Shown: positions 20,516 through 33,590, counted from the stretch's first letter. The stretch is 64,000 bases of DNA from Auricularia sp. M13 (GCA_037042915.1 CM073197.1:1798001-1862000), one strand, 5' to 3'. Translations and numbers: made by a program. Notes: a model not told the origin generated them from the sequence alone.

Positions 20516-23500
20516 ATGTCGACGGCTACATCCCCAGCGCCCCCAACAGCGCCAGGGCCCGTGCCTGCTGCAGGGCAGGCGCCGCGCGGTCCTTTGGCCC
20601 GGCTGCACATACCACCGCCCATCAACACGGCTGGCGTGCTCGACCCCAAGCTGTATTCACCCGCCATACAGACCGCGCGCCAGGCTGGTTTTCCGCTGGG
20701 AATGGCGCCGCCGCCCATGCTGCAGACGCCGCTGCAGACGGCGTTTCTGCCGCAGCTGGGGCGCCCAGGGATGCATCGTGCGCACCCCAGCCTCGTCCAT
20801 CTCGCCGCAGCGGGCATTCCGCCGCCAATTCCGATGACGCCTGGTGGCCAGCACCAGTTCCCTCCCCATATGATGCTTAATCCCGCCACGCCGTTCCCGC
20901 CGCCTACGCCCGGCTTCCAGCAGCGCAGTCGGCGTGCGCCCAGCATCAGCACCGGAGGCCCACCCAAGGCCCCACTCGGCGGCCCCCAGCGCAAGACGAG
21001 CCCACTGCCGCCTGGTGCTCCGGGAGGCGCGGCGCAGGCTGCGGCAAGCGACCCGAAGAACAAGTTGCAGAAAAAGGTCATTGTCAAGCTGCCCGTCGAG
21101 CGCAAGCCGTCCGACGATGCCCCTGAGCCACTTTGGACGAGGACGCCCCTGCCGCACGATCAGGTTCCTCAGCCGCCAGCGCTCCAGCCGCCGGAGATTG
21201 CGTCCATGGACGGACATCCCATGGACTGTCCGAGGAACGTCTTGCCGCCGTCGCTTGATGTCTTCCTTCCCGGAAAGGTGGGTCGCAATGCCGGCCTTTG
21301 TATATCGCTCGACTTATCTGACTCGCGTCCTGCGTGCAGGCTGCGTGGGAGGATATCAAACGCGCGATAATCGAAGACAAGCTCTCGCGTCTGGGCGTGG
21401 GCAGGGCGGCTGGGGCCGCAGGCCGGTTGGGCGGCCCTTTGCCCCATGGTCGTGCCGCTTCAGTACGTGCGCCACGTGTTCACCGCGACTTGGTTCTCAG
21501 CCATGTTACAGATTTCGTCTCCGGCTGACCCAGCGTTGCTGCTGTTCAAATTGAACAAGCTTCAGCAGGCGCAGAACTCGTCCGCTTTCACGTCCCAAAC
21601 GGGCACTCCTTCGCCTTCGCTCCCTTCGGTATCGCCTCAGCCATTCAACCGTCTGCAGAACAGGCACGGTCACTCGATGTCCATGGCGCAGCCTGGTTAC
21701 TTCCAACCGCATATCCCTGGATACGAGAGCGGGCCATTCAATCCCTTTGGACCGAATGCTCTGCTCCCGCCCGACCAGGTGTTCAAGTCCGAGTCTCCTG
21801 CTCCCGATGCGGACCCCGTGCTGCACGCACCGCAGGGTATCGTGCCAAGTCAAGCATCGTTGTTACTGTCTCAGTCTGGCAGGACCTCTGTCGCGTCGTC
21901 GCGTCCGGATTTTGCCCGCGGCTTCGGCCTCGACATACCCGAGGAAGACGAGGAGGAGGAGCCTCAGTTCTCGTCCAACATATTTGGACAGCCACGTCCC
22001 GAGCCTGCCCAGGATTCGGAAGTGCCCGAGACCGACCAAGATGCGGATGGGGAGCTTGAGGATGATGAAGACGATAGGGACGATGCAACCGTCCCGGCGC
22101 GCAGTAGAATTCACTCGCGTCACCAGTCGAAGCTCTCGGCTGCATTGTCCCTTCGCTCTGTGGGTGGTGTTCGCAGTGAAGGCGACGCCGCAGACATCCA
22201 GAAGGCCAGCGAAATCGACATCGGCGACCGCTCGTTTAGGTCAGAACGTCTTACGTTGGACCCTACCCTGGAGGACCCTGTGAACGAGTGGACGGGTTCC
22301 GAGGATTTGCGATCTGCCGCACATGAATCTGCGGACAACGTACGTGTTTTTTGCGCACGCTGAAGTGGTTCTTACAAATTTCTTTTCAGAGTGAAGGCGA
22401 ATGGTCCAACCCATCGGACGAAGAGCGAGCTCGTCAGCGCCGCCTCCATCGACGGATGATGTCGACTGGTACTGGGAATGAGACGCAGACGCCGCGCCGC
22501 CTGCCGAACTTTCCTCGACCACCAGTCACCGATACCTTCTTCGATGCTCCGCGCGCGCGCCCTGCGATGGACGACGACATCGTGTCCAACCCAAGCGAGG
22601 AGGAAGCCATACGCGCCGAACGCAGTCTGCCCGGATCTGGCAGGGCAAGTCGACCTTTGCCTGCCATCCCTGGGCACTCTCGCCCTGGATCGGACAAGTA
22701 CACGCAAATGCTGACTTACTCCCCCCAGGGCTCCGGGCTCGCCCATTTCGCCCCTTATGGTGCCATGCATACCAGAGTCGGGTCGGGACAGTCTTATCCG
22801 CTAGTCACCCAACAGGCTCAGGCGCCGGCTGCGCCCTCGCTGAATCCAAATGCGAAGCCATTCGTGTTTGGTTCCCGGACATCCTTCAGCGGCCCCTCGG
22901 TGCCTCCTCCACCTGCTCCGGCTTTGCCCCGTCCTACTCATGACCGCCAGCTTTCGATAAACTCGAAATTGAATGCTGCTGCGCAGGAGTTCAAGCCGAC
23001 CTTCACCTTCCGCCCGCCACCAGGCGTGCCCTCGCTTGCATTCCCCGAGCATCCTCTCACAGTCGAGCCTCGGCCACTGCCGCAGCCCCCGGTGCTCCAG
23101 GCGTCTCCGGGGCGGGCTATTCAGGGTCGCGAGAAACGAATCAGGCGTGTCGCAACTGACGACTCAGCGGGTGACGCGAGCGACACTAGTGAAGTGCATT
23201 CGAAAGACGGTCGTGATAATATCGCGACCTGGAGCTTCCCCTTTGCATCCAAGGCTGCTATGCCGGCACTCAACCCGGCTGCGAAGGAGTTCACACTTGG
23301 AGGATTTGTGCCCCCGGTTCCAGCTGCTCCTGCACCCCAGGCACCCCAGCAGGTCACCAATGCTTCTCGTTCTGCTTCGGAGCAGCAAGACAGCGCGTCC
23401 GAGCACTCTGGTTCTGAGTCCGACTCAGGCTCGGAGCCTGCCCATCTTGCTTTGGACGAGTTCTCGCAACCGGTTTCTCCTGCTGGCATCACGCCGACGC

Positions 23501-26500
23501 TGCCGGACTTCAAGCACCCTATCTCGACAAACAAGGTGCCTGCTTCGCTCTTCAAGAAGGCAGCTGCTCTGGCCAACCACGACGGCGATGGCCCGACGCG
23601 TCCGAATGTACGCTCGCGTCTAAGTTCCCGGGAGATCATGGCGTCTCTCACGCGTCGGTCATCACTGGACGATCTCGACGACCTCAATGTGCCTTCCATC
23701 TCACGTAAGGTCTCGAAAACCATGCTGGTTGCTACAGAGTCCATGGCAGCGCCACAGCCCACGGCGGAGCTACCCAATGCTGCTGCTCAGGATCTGATGT
23801 CGCCACCGCTATCCAAGGGGCCACGACGTTCTTCGCTTGTGGAGACAACCTCCAGTATGAACACCATGTCTGAGTCGTTCTCAGACGACGAAGATAAGCG
23901 CATTTCGTTGGAGGCATACGAGAACCGTCTTGAAGATATCTTGGACGATAAACTGGAGGCTTTGAAGCGCGACCTTGTGGAGGCGAAGGCGCTTTCCAAT
24001 GCGGCGCCTACTTCCTTGCCCGTCGAGGTAGTGAACGAACTCATCCAGGCACTACGCACGCAGTTATCGGCTTCCAGCAGGACCCATTACGACGACAGTG
24101 CATCTGGCCGCGAGATTGACCTCGGCGTTCTCAGGAATATCATCGAAGAGTCGCACCTCGACATTCAACGCTCGCTCCAAGCCGACCTTCAGAGCATGAT
24201 GTCTGGGCTTTCTGTGAATCGTATGCGCTCGCCGATGCCCGGCCCAGACATTCCACATCTCTTGGAGGACAGCAGTAGTCGCTCTATCCTTGCCATTGAC
24301 ACCGTTCGTGCTCAACTCGCGGCTCGTATCGACAGCGTTGTCGAAGCTCAGCGCGCTCAACGTACCCATCTTTCTGAGGTCGTTGCACAAGCACTCAACC
24401 TAATTAATGCTCGCATCGACGATCTTCGCCAACCGCCAATCGACATAGACCTGTTAACTGCTCAGCTTTCTCAGGCAGTCAAGCCTCATATTTCTCAGCT
24501 CATCGACCTCGCATCGGATAAGAAGGAAACTGCGGTGCTTATTGTGAAGCATCTTTCGCCTCTCCTGGAGTCTTTAATCCCATCCTCTCGCGCGATCGAC
24601 ACGGACGCAGTTGCAGCTCAGCTTGCCGCGGAAATTAACCGCATCGTGCCACCCGTTGACCAGCACGCCTTGAAGGAGCAGGTGGCTGACCTAGTGGTCG
24701 AGCGTCTCGACTCGAGGCTGACCGTCCGCGATCGGGCGAATAACCCGGATCTGCTCGCCTCTCGCCTCATCTCTGCGCTCACGCCGGTCTTCGAACCTGT
24801 CCAGGCGGTGTCATCTGCCCTCCAGCAGCTCACCCAAAGCCACGCGACGTTGGTAGCCCAGACTGATACTCTCATGGCATCCCATGGCGACTACATCAGT
24901 CATGTCTCCAACATCCCGCAGTCTGTAATGGCCGTGTCGGAGACGCTTGCCCATCTTCGGAGCGAGATAGCTGCCCTCAACCTTCCCCAGCACGATGAGC
25001 GCATTGAGCCCACATTGGCCACTCTTGTCGCCCAGGTGCAAGAGAGCAACCGGTACTTGCAGGCGCGTTCTGGCGTGTCGGACCGATTGCTTGGGATGTA
25101 CGAGGAGCTGCAGGCTCGCGTTGCTGCTCTTCCGAACCTCATTCAGTCCGCCTTCGACGACATGCATAAATTGCAAGGCGAACGACAAAGACACGCTACA
25201 TCTCAGCGCGATGACGAAGAATTGCGTTCTTTGCTGGTCGCTAAGTCTGCACTCGAGAAAGAGGTGCTTCACCTGCAAGGCAAGAGCGGCCAGTTGAGCA
25301 TCGAGAAAGATTCGTTGCAGGATCGTCTTGCAACTATGGAGGCCGAGAATCGGTTGTTGCGCGCTCAGCTCGAGGAACAGCGCTCATCTGCTGCTGAACG
25401 CGAGATGAGGACGGTCAAGGCGGAGACAAGGGCCACCGAGCTGACCGAATCGTTGACCCAAGCACTGGCTCGACTGCAAGCCGTTGACAATTCGTCCCAG
25501 GCGCACCAGAAACGCAACCTGGAGTTGGATGCTCAGATTCGCGAGCTCGTGGCCGAGAAGCATCAACTACGTTCTAAGGCAAGTAGTCGTATACAATCAT
25601 TCATTTCGCGTAGGCTGATATCGATTTACGTAGGTGGACTCACTCGAATTGCAAGTCAGTTGGGCTGAGCGCGACAAAGAGGCCGCTCTCCGCACTGTGG
25701 CCGAAGCACAGAAAGAGCGGGACTCCATGGCAGCCCAGCAACAGAATTGGGACGATCTCCGTCGCACGGCACAGCACATCGAAACTCTTACCAAGCTGAT
25801 GACCTCGAGCGAGAACGAGGAACTGCGCGAGCTCAAGCGCATGCGTGATCGTAGCAAGGTCCTCGAGGGCGAGCATCAGGCTCTGCAGAAACGCTTCAAG
25901 GATCAAGAAACCAAGCTCGCCAATCTCGAGCGTGCATCTGTAACGGCGCGCCAGAGCCTTGCTACCGCGAATCAGAAATCCGCCGACTGGGAGAAGCGTG
26001 CGAAGGAGTTCGAGTCCGAACTCGAGACGGTTCGCGACAAGCTTGAACGAGCCGAAGACCTGCGCCAGCAAGTTGAGGCGGATTACGCACTGCTCAAGTC
26101 TCACGTGCAGGAGAAGGAATTGGAGGAGGTGGCTTTCCACGTATGCCGTTTCTCATTTACGCTATCGCCCTTCCCTAACGTCCGAGCAGGAGCGCGAGAA
26201 GAAGCTGCGTGATGAGACAGACCGTCTCCAGCATGAGGTTGCGGGACTGAAGTTAAGCCTCGACCAGAGCCGCAATACTCCGCCCGCGCGTCCCAATGTG
26301 CATGCGCCACGCCCAACGGTGCCATCATCTTCCTCATATGTGATGGTCAACGGTCGCGACGACCGGCCGTCTTCGCGGGAGACTATTTATCCTGAGGATG
26401 CACGCTCAGGTGCCAATACACCCAAGCTCAACGGGAAGAAGAAGAACGACGTCTCCTACGTCCAGCCGGCGGATGGTGCTTGGGCTTCGCGACATGCACC

Positions 26501-26639
26501 TGCCTCACGAACTGTGGGAGGTGTGACCTACTTCCGGCCGCCTCGCGACTCTGGCCGCCCAGCCCGTGCGCCATCTCCTTCACCCAGTATCATCTCAACC
26601 GTAACGCGGCGCGATGACGGGTGGTGGGATGCCGATTGA
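20516..26639 (+). CDS. upa2: Upa2-type PAM2/GWW coiled-coil scaffold of endosomal mRNA transport
   Basis: Six exons (20516-21277, 21340-21462, 21512-22339, 22390-25578, 25634-26128, 26190-26639) give 1948 residues. The first 300 residues are rich in Pro and contain a conserved-looking block SLDVFLPGKAAWEDIKRAII. Three PAM2-like motifs, which bind the MLLE domain of poly(A)-binding protein, lie near residues 721 (SLNPNAKPFVF), 765 (KLNAAAQEFKP) and 865 (ALNPAAKEFTL). A long coiled coil fills about residues 1100-1800, and the protein ends RRDDGWWDAD. Several PAM2 motifs, a coiled coil and a terminal GWW are the known layout of Ustilago Upa2, a core part of endosomal mRNPs. Orthology is inferred from this layout. 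Intron 4 has a GC donor (AG|GCAAGT). Confidence 0.8.
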
Positions 26640-27016
26640 ATACCACACTCATTATTTCTGATACATTTGGATCGACCCAACTGTCTTTATATCTCGCAAC
26701 GCCCCATCATGTCTCCCTTATGCATGCTCTCTCTCGTCCCTACTCGCAATCGCATCTTATCTTAGTCGGTCGTCTTGCTTTGGAGTTTTCTTTTGTCCTC
26801 TCATCCATCCCCCCATTATTTGAGGATTTCGATCCCACGCAGTTTCGTTTTCGGTCTTCGCGGCTCCGGAGTGTACTGGAATCGGTGGGTTTATTATACA
26901 GCCTTGCATTGGAACACAAACAGAAAGCGTGAGCTTGGGTTCGAGTCCGCCTCGGTGTCTGGAAAAAAGGGAAACCGCAAGCCAGAAAATACAGAGCCGA
27001 CTGGTAATGAGAGCGT
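26640..27016. other. Convergent intergenic region, upa2 / OSBP
   Basis: These 377 bp lie between the stops of two convergent genes and should hold both 3' untranslated regions. T-rich sequence follows the upa2 stop. A B-box-like sequence at 26938-26948 has no tRNA around it. Confidence 0.4.
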
Positions 27017-28850
27017 TCACGGTGCCGGGGCAGATGAAGGCCAAATCCAATCGTGAACGGCCTTATCTGCTTGTGCAGAATCTTCTGGCAATGGCAATCT
27101 GTTCGCACGTGAGACGACATACGCAAAAGAAATCTGTCAACTCACGGAATTTAGGCATCCAACGGCCATCGCGAACTTCGAAGAACCGGGGTACAAAGTG
27201 TTGACCGCTCTCCTCCCGCTGTCGACGAAGGTCACGCTGAGTCTCCTCAACTGTCGTCTTCGCCTCCGTTGCCGCGTCCATATTCTTGTCCTGGATGGCT
27301 TTCGTGAGATCCTTCCATAGTCTTCGCGATTCATTGGGTTCCTGCTCTTCCTCTGGAGGCACCGATTTCGGGGCAGCAGCTGCCATAGTCCGTGCATCGA
27401 AGAGTTGCCGCTTCTTGTCGGGCGACGAGGTAGACGTAAAGTTCATCTTGTCGCTCCATTTACCATCTATGTCACCAATAGCAATCCCGCCTCGTTTGGT
27501 CTTGCCAGTGACTGCGTTGTATGTACCAGAGAAGAACCCCTGCGAGGAGTTATCCTTCCGCTGGTCCATATCAAGGCATGCGCACCTTTGCTTTGAAGTC
27601 CATCTCACAAGTTATGTTTAGGCGGTCATTGCGCGCAATGCAAGCATCCGCCAGCTCTAAAACCATGCGCCCCCAGAGAATCCCGCGGGCGTACTGGAAG
27701 ACGCAATCAACCGCGAATATCGAACTGGACGAGTTTCATACCATGTTAGGCATAGATATAATATATTCTGTGGAACGGTCCGTTCAGGGCGACTTCTGAG
27801 GTATGTACGAACAACTCACCGCCATCTTCTGGCCGCCCAAGCAACGTGACGCGGTTCTCGCCCTCCATGACGGTGCATACGCTATTTCCAAGGAACTTTG
27901 ACTTGGGTCGGAGCTCACCCGTAATGAGGAGCTGCCATGATGAACGACAGGCGTGAGAAAGGGCATTCGGGCACGCGATCGTCGCCTACACCCCACACAC
28001 CTTGTTGGCGGGTGATACGTAGAAATAAGCTGAAATTGGGGGATGGTGCGACACTATGGAATGCATTTCAGTTAACATGGTAAGACTGAAGGAACCATTC
28101 GTGGTGGTCTACCTTGTTCTGCAATGTAGAATCCCTGTGAGCAGTGCGTCAGCCGCTTCGAGGCACAGCACAACACATTAGCCAAGGCTGCGCACCTTTG
28201 TGCCATTGGTGTAGTCGTACTGGCAGCGGAAGAATTCGCCCAGGACGGGGTTATAGCTGGGAATCCACAAGTCAGCGAGACTGCATCGGGACGATGGTGG
28301 CGCAACGCACGGTTTCTTGACGCCCTTGGGCTTTATGTGCCAGCCAGCAAGATAATACGACAGAACGCGCAGGAAGCGCTCTTCAGCGCTCTCCTCAGCC
28401 TCTGCGCTGGCGATCGATGAGGATCAGAACGAGGGCAGCGTGCGCACGAGGGTGGTACATACCCGAAGATCAGCTCGGGGTGGGACATGAAGTCCGTTAT
28501 GCGCTCGAGCATGCTGCGTGGCTCGAGAACGAAGGTCGGGAACGTGACCTTGGACAGATCCATTCCAATTCTGCGTTGGCAATGCGCACTGTGAGCGGGC
28601 TGCGCAACGGTGGCTTGCGCTGCGGCTACGCGCACCTAAGCTGAGAGATCAGGGAGGCGATGATAGAGCCCTCCTGCTCGTCGCTGAAGCATTCCATGAG
28701 ACGGCCAGAACACGAGACGGAGGCGTGCAGCACGCACAGCACAGAAGTCTCATCGGGTTCGCTTCCTTCAGGAGCGCCGTCGTCGCTGGGCCGCGCCTTA
28801 TTGCGCAGCGACTGTCCTGCATTCTGCAGACCGTTGAATAGTCCCATCAT
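27017..28850 (-). CDS. Oxysterol-binding protein, short KES1/OSH type
   Basis: A lipid-transfer protein of the short OSBP (Kes1/Osh4) kind that exchanges sterol and PI4P between membranes. Twelve exons (28738-28850, 28636-28683, 28463-28570, 28311-28406, 28196-28256, 28113-28134, 28001-28053, 27820-27931, 27742-27767, 27586-27693, 27146-27539, 27017-27066) give about 396 residues. Family marks are [51 protein letters not shown], the signature [25 protein letters not shown] and [15 protein letters not shown]. No PH domain precedes the ORD. The last intron and C-terminus are uncertain; reading through without that splice would stop at 27063. Confidence 0.9.
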
Positions 28851-29069
28851 CGTGAGAGTCGTCTAAAGGGAAATAGTAGCGTTCTCTAAGAAGTCGTGGT
28901 GTTTCGTAGTTCAGCAACAAGAGAGAGCAGAAGCCGGCGCGGTCACAAAAGCCGAGGGCAAACGTCACCAATCTCCACCGCCACTCCGCCTCTATTCATT
29001 CTGTACTGTCTTACTCCTATCTAATATCATACCTAAAATCTATCCTGAGATCCTCGAGAGCGCCAAGAC

Positions 29070-31394
29070 TCAGTCAAACTTGATCTTCGTCGCTGTCCCC
29101 ATCTCTGCTCCAGCGTTCTTGTTGTAGAATGCCTTTTTAAAGTGATAAGCGCGTAGGCCAGGAACTGTGGATTACCGGGAGAGGACGCGGAATTACTTAC
29201 TCCGTAGAAAGAATGCTCTTTCTGGGAAGTCACGAGGTGGCGCGTAAGACTCTGCACACAAGACGAACAACCGTACGTGCTGACCTTTTTGATAGTCATC
29301 GGGAACCGCTTCTGCAGCTCTGTGCAGTCCACGCCGCCCTCGCGGAGCACGGCCGCGAACTCGCCGGCGATGCCTCTCTCCTGGTTCTCGCCTGTAAAGA
29401 ATGTCACAGATTGTCCCGAGCGGCCTCCGCGTCTGCATGATTCATCAGTTAGGCGGCCGGAAACACCAATAGTCGGAAACACGGACCCCGTGCGCCCGAT
29501 GCGGTGGACGTAATCCTCCACGGTCAGCGGGAAGGTGTAGTTGATAACGAGATCGACCTGCAAGGTGTTGGAGTCGCGTGCCCGAATCATAAGGACCGGA
29601 GTGACGAACGGCAGCAATGTCAAGGCCTCGCGCAGCCACGTCCGTGGCGACGAGCACGTGCGTCTTTCCCGCCTTGAAATCATTCAGTGCCTGTTGTCTG
29701 TTCGCCTGACCCAGGTCTCCGTGCAAAGCACCCACGGAGTAGCTATGCGCAATTGTAAGAAGGTATTCTATGTGGACGGAAAGCGACACCACGACACTGT
29801 ACCCTTTGTTCTTGAGCATGATCTCGACACGGGCCGCTTCCTTCTTGTAAAGCGCGAAGACAAGCACTCGCGACTGATCGCCCGTCTTTCCTTTGGCCTT
29901 CTGCGCCGCAAAGTGTTTGCGCAGACGGTCAAGCAATCGTGCATCTTTCGCGCGTGAATCGTCAAGCACTTCGACAACTATACAAGGAATCAACCCGTCG
30001 CTTTAGTTCATGGGACTATTTGCGTACTTTGCTCGACGCGCTTGTTGGCAGAGAGGTCCTCGGAACCTACAGTAACTCGCACGGGTTTGCGCATGAACTC
30101 AGACGCAAGTTGTCGTACGCCTTCCGGCCAGGTGGCACTGACTAAGATGGTCGTTCAACCTTGGCCCAGAGGACGACTGCGTGCGATAGTACTCACACAT
30201 GACGGTCTGTCTGTTAGCAATGTCCTTTGTGAGACCTATTATTCTGCGGATATCGTTTTCGAAGCCCTTGTCCAGCATGCGATCAGCTTCGTCAAGGACC
30301 AAGTAAGACACGCTGTATGCTCGTTAGCATGGTGGTGGCGAGATTCCGGGTATGCATGACGTACTTGCTCAAATCGCACGCGCCCTCCTCTGCCAGGTCC
30401 AATATGCGACCCGGAGTACCGCAGATGATATGGACGCCCTTCTTCTGCAGCGCCTTGCGTTGTGGATCCTTGTCCACACCACCATACACGCACACACAGT
30501 CGATCCCAAGAGGTGTGCCAGCAGCCACGAGCGTGTCGAACGTTTGAATGGCAAGTTCGCGAGTCGGCGCTACGACGAGCACAGATGCGAGCCGTTTGCC
30601 CTTCTTGCCTCCTTTTACTTCTGCCGCAACGCCGGTCGTGATATGCGACAGCGCTGGCAAGCCAAAAGCCAGAGTCTTGCCAGAGCCAGTTTCCGCAATA
30701 CCGACAGCATCTTTACCGGCCAGGAGGGGCGGCCATGTACATGCCTGAATCGGCGTTGGTCGTTCGAATCCAGAAAGGCAGGCGCGTATGTCCGACGAGA
30801 GGTTGAGCTGCTCGAAGGTGAGGACAGGGGCAAAGGATGGGTCGCTGAGCGTTATGCGATTTTCTTCGAGGTATGCAGCGACGTCTGCTGCTGACGCCGG
30901 TGCCGCGGACGCGGTGGCTGCAGCCTTTTTGCGCTGCCTCTTCTCTTCCTTTCGTCGCGCCTTCTCGTCAAGCTCGCCATCAACAGTCGTAGGCTCAGTA
31001 TCTTCTGCCGTGTCTACCGCGGTGCCCTGCGCAGTGGGAACAGTGTCAGAAAGCAGCCAGCATGAATAAAATAGCAGCCACCGACGTTCGCAGCGTCTTG
31101 TGCGAGCTTCGCACGCTTTTCTTTCTTCTTGCGTTTCTTTTCGGCCTTCAACGCCGCTGCTGCATCGGCGTCGCCGTTGGCAAGGGCGGTCTCGGCACTT
31201 GGCTCATGTTCCTGGGCAGCCTAGAGCAGAGACTATCAATGCACAAAAAGTCGCAGACCATGGGACTAACGCACCCCTGCGGCCTGGGCTGCGAGCTTTG
31301 CGGCTTTCTTTTGCCTTTTCTTCTCGGCCTTGAGGTCTGCGGCCTCGTCGTCGGCCTGGTCGCGTTTGCGCTTTTTGTCGTCGGCAGCGCCCAT
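29070..31394 (-). CDS. DBP3: DEAD-box RNA helicase DBP3
   Basis: A nucleolar ATP-dependent RNA helicase of the Dbp3 group, needed for pre-rRNA processing. Eleven exons (31275-31394, 31086-31220, 30365-31026, 30197-30312, 30028-30141, 29803-29977, 29610-29742, 29487-29557, 29285-29432, 29201-29221, 29070-29132) give 585 residues. A Lys/Ala-rich basic N-terminus with repeated KAEKKRKKK-type segments precedes the core. Motifs: Q motif ERPTPIQ, Walker [19 protein letters not shown] in [13 protein letters not shown] in FSATWPEG, RGLD and HRIGRTGRGGRSG. The end is [14 protein letters not shown]. It shares a 140-bp divergent promoter with the Vps62-like gene. Confidence 0.94.
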
Positions 31395-31469
31395 GGTAAG
31401 GATTACGCGGAAGCAATTGATCGGAGAGCATTCCCGCCAGATTCACGCCACCAGCAGGCCTCGAGGCTT

Positions 31470-31493
31470 TGACGTCGATCCAGCCTATATAAA
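31470..31493 (+). promoter_or_regulatory. CRE-like site and TATA box upstream of the Vps62-like gene
   Basis: TGACGTCG at 31470-31477 resembles a bZIP (CRE) site, and TATATAAA at 31486-31493 is a clear TATA box 42 bp before the start codon. Both lie in the 140 bp between DBP3 and the Vps62-like gene. Their use is inferred from sequence and position only. Confidence 0.5.
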
Positions 31494-31534
31494 CCTTGGA
31501 CTGCGCTCTTACCGAGTATCCGTCCTCCAGCGCA

Positions 31535-33334
31535 ATGAGCCACCAGGAGCAGCCAGCGTCCGTGCTCAACGAGCAGCCACAGAACCCGGGAAATGTCGTA
31601 GCGCACGACACCGCCGCGCCTGCATCGACAGGCAAGAGCACGGTCAAGGCGCCGCCTGCAGACGCTACCGTTGCCTCTATACAGGCTCTGGGCCCACTCG
31701 AATCGCTGCCGCAGTACGCGCTCAAGCACGCTCCCCTCGTCTGGCTCGACAAGGAGGAGGAGTTCTGGCCGGGCAACGTGCTCGTCCACCTTCAGAACGT
31801 CCATCCGGAAACATCCAAGGGGGAAAAGGTTGACGTTCCCGCGGACGTCAAGGCCAAAGGCGGGGCTGCTTGGTTGGCCCACTCTGCCATGTGCGTCCTC
31901 CCGTCAATCGTTTGCCAGGTTGACCCTCTTTCGTAGAAACAAGGGCGACATATTCCTTGCTTACAACGTATGTGTCGTGTCCTCGCAACCATGTCGCGCA
32001 GAGCATTTACACAGGAGTAGACGGACCCCCGCGTGCAAGTAGCCAAAAAGATCGCTACTCTCACCTCTGCCGAATGCAAGCCGCATGGAGACTCGCGGAA
32101 GTCAGACTCTGTCGCATTCATTATCACTGTGGACAAATCCACAGAATTGGGCGCAGGGATTGTGGATGTCTTCTACTTCTGTGAGCATATTCCTTTGCTG
32201 CACGCTTGGAATTCGTGTGGCTGAAGGTGCACAGACTTTTACGTGAGCTCTGCAGCAACTCTTGGACAGCATCTTAATTTTGAAACTTTTATCAGCCATA
32301 CGTATGGCTTTTCAGATGTAGATTCGGGATGTACTGAACGCCCGCTCCCAGAACTTCGGTGCTTCCGTCGTCGGGATCCATTTCGGTGCGTCGATCACCG
32401 TTGCCGGGCTCAAGTACCAATAAGAATGCATACAGGAAACCACAGTAAGCGAATCCTCTGGGTAGAGATGGTCACATCTTGTATCGCTTATAGTTGGCGA
32501 TTGGGAACACACCATGATCCGTTTCAAGAACGGGGAGCCACTAGCAATGCATCTCTCAGCGCATTCTGACGGACATGCATGGAAGATGTCCTGGTAAGTC
32601 TTCTGCTATGTTGTCCAGGAGGCCTGGACCTGACCATATTGCCCAGCTTTGAGACCATTGGTATGTCTCCAATCTGACGTTGCAATGTGCTCATCTGGTC
32701 CAGATGGCAGGCCTGTAATTTACTCTGCGCGGGGTAGCCATGCGGGCTACCCAAGAGCAGGGTGAGTCGGCACCTACGCGCTGATATTGTGCATCCTGTA
32801 AGTGATACGACCGGTCTCTCAGCTCCCAGAAGTATTCCGGCATCATCGGCGGGCCAGTTGACTACACATCGCGCGGCTTCCTATGGGATCCGATGCTCAA
32901 CTACGTCTCTCTCAACTACGAACGGTCGCACGATAAGTTCGTCCCGCACAACCCTTGGCCTTTCCCAACGTGCTCTCCGTGGCCGAGCGCAGAGGACGCG
33001 GTCAACATCCTCGCATTCCGTGGCCACTGGGGCAACGCGTTCGCGGACTATCGGCAAGCAAAGCCGGGCGGCGACCCAATCACCAAGGGTATCTCGTGGT
33101 TGAAAGAAAAGGTACACCATGACGAGGATGAGGGAGGAGCGCAGAAGGCTAAGGTTGATGATCTTTCTGTCGACCAAAAGTACCACAAACTCAGATGGGG
33201 TGAAGGACCGACCGGTGAGTGAAACGCTTCAGGCTGCGCGAGTATGGTGCTGATGTGGCAAAGGCCCGCGGGACAAGAGCTTGGACCGCAAGGGCATGAA
33301 TCGATGGTCGGAGGCTATCACGGACACCATCTGA
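31535..33334 (+). CDS. Vps62-like protein
   Basis: A member of the fungal Vps62/TDA6-like family, linked by name to vacuolar sorting but without a proven activity. Eleven exons (31535-31890, 31937-31967, 32021-32180, 32235-32242, 32322-32385, 32436-32444, 32494-32593, 32647-32660, 32704-32761, 32823-33214, 33264-33334) give 420 residues. Family marks are ALKHAPLVWLDKEEEFWPG, IVDVFYFYFY, FGNHIGDWEHTMIRFKNGE, AMHLSAHSDGHAW and the closing VIYSARGSHAGYPRAG followed by LWDPMLNYVS. Three exons are only 8, 9 and 14 bp; all phases close, but the 8-bp exon is the weakest call. Confidence 0.82.
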
Positions 33335-33590
33335 AGTAGTCCAGACTTTGTACGTGTTCCCGGAGAGTGCGCCGGGATGAGTTGCTTGTATGCCCCCCTC
33401 CAACGGTTTGTATGAATATCACGCCATTTCCCACTCTTCGACTTGGTTTGGGAGTTGCGAATGTAGCGAATCAACGATAGCGTCCGGTGGCGGCGATTGT
33501 CGCGGAAGAACGTGTGCCTGAGCATCGTGAGAACGACTGTGCAGGCGTGAAGACCCAAGATTCTCTGTCATGGAACAATATACGTCCTAG

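Noticed and set aside
26938-26948. Perfect tRNA B-box sequence (GGTTCGAGTCC)
   Set aside because: No A box, acceptor stem or anticodon arm can be drawn around it, so it is not called a tRNA gene.
29743-29802. DBP3 reading straight through 29743-29802
   Set aside because: The frame is open, but it would insert about 20 residues into the [11 protein letters not shown] motif; a GT-AG intron with donor GTACAG restores it exactly.
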